Shown piece by piece: positions 6,838 through 9,262 of a stretch of 9,262 nt of DNA (the stretch's first letter is position 1; each line of letters opens with the position of its first letter). A model generated the notes under the pieces. The model was not told where the DNA came from. It did no database searches and saw only the letters and a program-made list of their open reading frames with translations. Origin of the DNA: Pseudomonadota bacterium (GTDB lineage: Bacteria; Pseudomonadota; Alphaproteobacteria; Rhizobiales; Devosiaceae). A program made the position numbers and the translations under genes. The stretch is from the NCBI GenBank assembly GCA_023415605.1, contig JAEZKB010000021.1, positions 1 to 9,262 of the forward strand. Reading direction: 5' to 3'.

Positions 6838-7770
6838 CGCGCGGGCATCGCTCGGCGTCATGCCGTAGCGTTGGCGAAAGCGGCGGTTGAAATAGGAGAG
6901 ATCGCCGAAGCCGACATCGTAGGCGATGGCGCTTATGGTGCGGTGCGACTGCGCAGCGTCGGTCAGATGCCGGTATGCCAGCAGTAGCCGCTGTTCCAGC
7001 ACGAAATCGGCGAAGGACGTGCCCGCCTCGGCAAACAGCCGGCGCGCATAGCTGCCCGAAATGCCGTGCCGCTTGGCCAGCTCGGTGATGGAGAGATCGT
7101 GCTGCCCCAACCGCCGGTGGATGTCGGCCTTGAGCGCGTGCAGCCGCGCCGCCCGCACACCTCGCAGATGCGCCCGCGCGTCATGCACCCCGCCGATGGC
7201 CAGCGCCACGAGGTCGTAGATGTTCTCGGTGATCACCCGCCGGCCCTCAAGCGTCATGGTCACGCCCGCATCGCCGAGCACATCGGCATAGCCCATCAGG
7301 AGACGCAGCGCATAATTGCTGGTCGAGAGCCCGACGGCGGCATAGGGGTCGACAACATGCGTCGCCAGCCGCTGCCGCTTGAGCCGGATATTGGCGAGGC
7401 GCGTCGCCGTGAACCCGGTGAAGGTGCCGGCATCCTCGCCGGCGGTCAGCACCGCCTCGCCAGCACCGACCTGCGCAACGCTGCCGCGACGACGGAACTC
7501 GGCATGACCCTGCTGCAGCACTGCGAGCACCAGGCTGTCATCGCCCAGCGTCTCCGGATGGTGGTTGCGCATCGGCGACAGCCGCCCGGTGGCGACGGCC
7601 ACTTCAGGCAAGGCGCGGATCGCCACATCGCATTCGAGCGCATGGCCTTCGATCGGCATCATCTCGAGCTTGAGAATGGTGCGGCCGAAATGCTCACGGA
7701 ATCCATCCAGCGCCGTCCGGCCCGAAAGCCCCGATGTCGTGGCGCGAAAGATCGCTACGTCGCTGTCCAT
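6826..7770 (-). CDS. AraC-family transcriptional regulator
   Basis: A 314-residue regulator of the two-domain AraC type. Residues about 15-200 form an N-terminal sensor domain that resembles the cupin-like AraC_binding_2 group but has no recognisable ligand motif. Residues about 210-310 are the DNA-binding domain with two helix-turn-helix units: LSITELAKRHGISGSYARRLF, and TISAIAYDVGFGDLSYFNRRF followed by RYGMTPSDAR, the family C-terminal signature. The ATG at 7768-7770 has GGAG about 10 nt upstream. The gene is convergent with tetR and divergent from the SH3 gene across 161 nt (7771-7931). That gap shows no convincing promoter; it holds a perfect GGCGC-T-GCGCC inverted repeat at 7861-7871 of unknown role. 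Target genes and inducer are unknown; the SH3 gene is a candidate by position only. Confidence 0.92.
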   Translation of the reverse strand: MDSDVAIFRATTSGLSGRTALDGFREHFGRTILKLEMMPIEGHALECDVAIRALPEVAVATGRLSPMRNHHPETLGDDSLVLAVLQQGHAEFRRRGSVAQVGAGEAVLTAGEDAGTFTGFTATRLANIRLKRQRLATHVVDPYAAVGLSTSNYALRLLMGYADVLGDAGVTMTLEGRRVITENIYDLVALAIGGVHDARAHLRGVRAARLHALKADIHRRLGQHDLSITELAKRHGISGSYARRLFAEAGTSFADFVLEQRLLLAYRHLTDAAQSHRTISAIAYDVGFGDLSYFNRRFRQRYGMTPSDARAGGR

Positions 7771-7931
7771 TGTGCCCGGCTCCGAGGCCCCTGATCAGCA
7801 CTGTGCCACAGCCCTCCGTGCCGCGAAATCGGCCAAGGCGCGCTCCGTCCGCGCCCGTGTGGCGCTGCGCCCAAGACTGACCATGTGGGCTGCGCCAGCC
7901 TTGGTCGCCGGGGGCAACTGGAGGATTTGCC

Positions 7932-8540
7932 GTGACAGGACTTTGTTTCCGCGCGCCGCTGGGCGCTATTCTGCTGCTCGCACTTGCGGCCACGCCGGCT
8001 CTCGCCGGCAAGGCCGTGACATCCGCCGCCATGAGTCTCCGCGAGGGGCCGGGCGACAGTTTCACCGAACTGGCGCACATCTCGGCGGGCAGTCTCGTCG
8101 ATCTGCGCGAGTGCAACACCAAACAATGGTGCCATGTCTATTACGGCCAGCTCGACGGCTGGGTCCATGTGCGCGGTGTGGAACAAGCCAACCGCCGCGG
8201 CAGCGGCGGCGGCGACGGGCTGCCCTCCGGCAGCGGACCTGGTTCGGGCGGCAACACCGCGCTCACCGACGACAGCGCCATCCCGGGCGACGGCGGACCC
8301 AAGGGAAGTCACACGCGTCCCTCCGGCGGCAGCAGTAGCAATGGCGACAGCGGGATCAGCGCCATCGATGGCGCCTCGCTACCGGGCAACGACAACGGCG
8401 GTGGCACCGCTGGCGATCGCGCCAGCTGGACCAGTTCGAACAGTAGTTCGGGCGGGTCAGGCAGTTCAGGCGGCAGCGGCCAGGAAGATCCATCCAGCAA
8501 GACAGCGATGGCGCCGGCTCCTTGCGACTCGCGCTGCTAG
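7932..8540 (+). CDS. Secreted bacterial SH3-domain protein with Gly/Ser-rich tail
   Basis: A 202-residue exported protein starting at GTG. GGAGGA (7920-7925) lies 6 nt upstream, which strongly supports this start. Residues 1-25 are a signal peptide: a basic n-region, a hydrophobic core and an ALA-Gly cleavage site. Residues about 27-86 form a bacterial SH3 (SH3b) domain, with AAMSLREGPGDSFTELAHI, Cys61 and Cys67, and WCHVYYGQLDGWVHV. SH3b domains often bind peptidoglycan or other envelope ligands. Residues about 88-190 are low-complexity, rich in Gly, Ser, Asn and Asp and probably disordered, with no enzymatic domain. The protein ends CDSRC, adding Cys198 and Cys202, so disulfides in the periplasm are possible. 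Function is unknown; an envelope-associated or surface role is inferred. It is convergent with yihA, with only 4 nt between the stop codons. Confidence 0.85.
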   Translation: MTGLCFRAPLGAILLLALAATPALAGKAVTSAAMSLREGPGDSFTELAHISAGSLVDLRECNTKQWCHVYYGQLDGWVHVRGVEQANRRGSGGGDGLPSGSGPGSGGNTALTDDSAIPGDGGPKGSHTRPSGGSSSNGDSGISAIDGASLPGNDNGGGTAGDRASWTSSNSSSGGSGSSGGSGQEDPSSKTAMAPAPCDSRC

Positions 8541-8544
8541 CCGT

Positions 8545-9192
8545 TCAGGTCCGCACGATCTTCTCGATCTCGGCCCGCAGCGTGTCGATGCCGAACTTGG
8601 TCTCGCTCGAGGTGACGATCAGGTCGGGATGCGCGGCGGGCCGCTTGGCGATCGCGGCCTTGGTGGCGGCGATCACCTTGTCGAGGTCGCGCTGCAGGAG
8701 CTTGTCGCCCTTGGTCAGCACCACCTGGTTGCTCACCGCGGCGCGGTCGAGTTCGTTAATCACCGTGAGGTAATTGGCTTTGGGCCCGTGCCGCCCATCG
8801 ACCAGCACATAGACGCGCCTCAGGTTTGGGCGGCCGGTCAGATAGGAATGGATCAGCCGCGTCCAGGCTTCGACCTTCGGCTTGGGCGCCTGCGCAAAGC
8901 CGTAGCCGGGCATGTCGACGATCCGCAGTGGCGCGTCATCGGCCTCGAAGACGTTGAGTTCCTGCGTGCGTCCTGGCGTGTTCGAGGTGCGCGCCAGGTT
9001 CACCCGCCCGGTCAGGGCATTGATGAGCGACGACTTGCCCACATTCGAGCGGCCCGCAAACGCCACCTCGTGCCGGTCGGCCGGTGGCAAGTCGGCGATG
9101 CGAACGCAGCCCTTCACGAAGTTGAAGGGCCGCGCAAACATCAGCCGTCCGGCTTCGAGATCGAGGTCTGGATTGGGCAGGTCGTCGGTCAT
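8545..9192 (-). CDS. yihA: Ribosome biogenesis GTPase YihA/EngB (YsxC)
   Basis: A 215-residue cytoplasmic GTPase of the EngB/YihA/YsxC family, which acts in assembly of the large ribosomal subunit and is essential in many bacteria. All G motifs are present: G1 GRSNVGKSS (47-55), G2 in NTPGRTQ (Thr72), G3 DMPGYGF (93-99), G4 TKGD (160-163) and G5 SSE (195-197). Length fits the family. The ATG at 9190-9192 has a modest AAGAG about 7 nt upstream. In alphaproteobacteria this gene commonly follows yidC, so translation may depend on a message starting outside the window; no promoter is visible in the 70 nt upstream. It is convergent with the SH3 gene. Confidence 0.97.
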   Translation of the reverse strand: MTDDLPNPDLDLEAGRLMFARPFNFVKGCVRIADLPPADRHEVAFAGRSNVGKSSLINALTGRVNLARTSNTPGRTQELNVFEADDAPLRIVDMPGYGFAQAPKPKVEAWTRLIHSYLTGRPNLRRVYVLVDGRHGPKANYLTVINELDRAAVSNQVVLTKGDKLLQRDLDKVIAATKAAIAKRPAAHPDLIVTSSETKFGIDTLRAEIEKIVRT

Positions 9193-9225
9193 GGGGCACT
9201 CTTTAGCCGGGCAGGGCGGGTGTGG

Positions 9226-9262
9226 CTAGTGGTGCCCAGCGCCCCCTCCACCAGCCTTCGGC
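9226..9262 (-). CDS. Possible 3' end of the gene upstream of yihA (yidC by synteny)
   Basis: One minus-strand frame enters from the right edge and encodes PKAGGGGAGHH before TAG at 9228-9226, 33 nt before the yihA start. Basic, Gly-rich tails occur on YidC proteins, and yidC usually precedes yihA in this class, but 11 residues cannot identify a gene. Another open frame runs on and ends in an ATGA overlap with the yihA start, so the true frame is undecided. Confidence 0.25.
   Translation of the reverse strand, partial: PKAGGGGAGHH

Noticed and set aside
7861..7871. GGCGC-T-GCGCC inverted repeat upstream of the SH3 gene as an AraC operator
   Set aside because: AraC-type proteins usually bind direct repeats, and an 11-bp GC palindrome is not rare in such GC-rich DNA. 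There is no second copy.
7694..8122. Minus-strand frame of 142 codons across the AraC/SH3 gap
   Set aside because: It overlaps the start of both well-supported genes, and its product looks like a shadow translation with no motif.
1..9262. tRNA or rRNA genes, CRISPR arrays, insertion sequences, prophage or toxin-antitoxin genes
   Set aside because: No repeat array, transposase motif, terminal inverted repeats or RNA-gene signature was seen on reading both strands. Gaps between genes are short.

Overview
The window is GC-rich and densely coded, and it looks like the chromosome of an alphaproteobacterium, most likely of the order Hyphomicrobiales (Rhizobiales). The main reason is the cation/proton antiporter operon of the rhizobial Pha type, in which the A and B subunits are fused in one protein. 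A Devosia-like genus is a guess that the sequence alone does not prove.

Layout. (1) 1-3991, minus strand: the start of an Mrp/Pha monovalent cation/H+ antiporter operon, read right to left as mrpAB (fused), mrpC and mrpD. mrpD is cut by the left edge. Both internal junctions are TGATG stop/start overlaps. (2) 4101-6111, minus strand: a two-gene unit encoding a six-helix DUF308/HdeD-like membrane protein and, 25 nt downstream, a class I flavin disulfide oxidoreductase of the RclA/MerA-like group. It lies upstream of the antiporter operon on the same strand, with 109 nt between. (3) 6239-6817, plus strand: a TetR-family repressor transcribed divergently from that unit. The 127-nt gap holds two near-identical copies of CTACTAG(T/A)AGGTAG, each overlapping a predicted promoter. 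(4) 6826-7770, minus strand: an AraC-family regulator convergent with tetR, with a hairpin at the junction. (5) 7932-8540, plus strand: a secreted SH3-domain protein with a long Gly/Ser-rich tail. (6) 8545-9192, minus strand: the essential ribosome-assembly GTPase YihA/EngB, convergent with the SH3 gene. The last 70 nt may hold the extreme 3' end of the gene upstream of it.

How it works together. The most interesting part is the 4101-6817 module. A TetR repressor with a Cys-x-Cys motif in its sensor domain probably controls both itself and a membrane protein/disulfide flavoenzyme pair through the twin operators, which suggests a thiol, oxidant or metal stress response. Because the antiporter operon follows on the same strand with no clear terminator, its transcription could in part depend on the same promoter. 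This is inference. No RNA genes, insertion sequences, CRISPR arrays or prophage genes were seen, and no stretch longer than about 160 nt lacks a gene.
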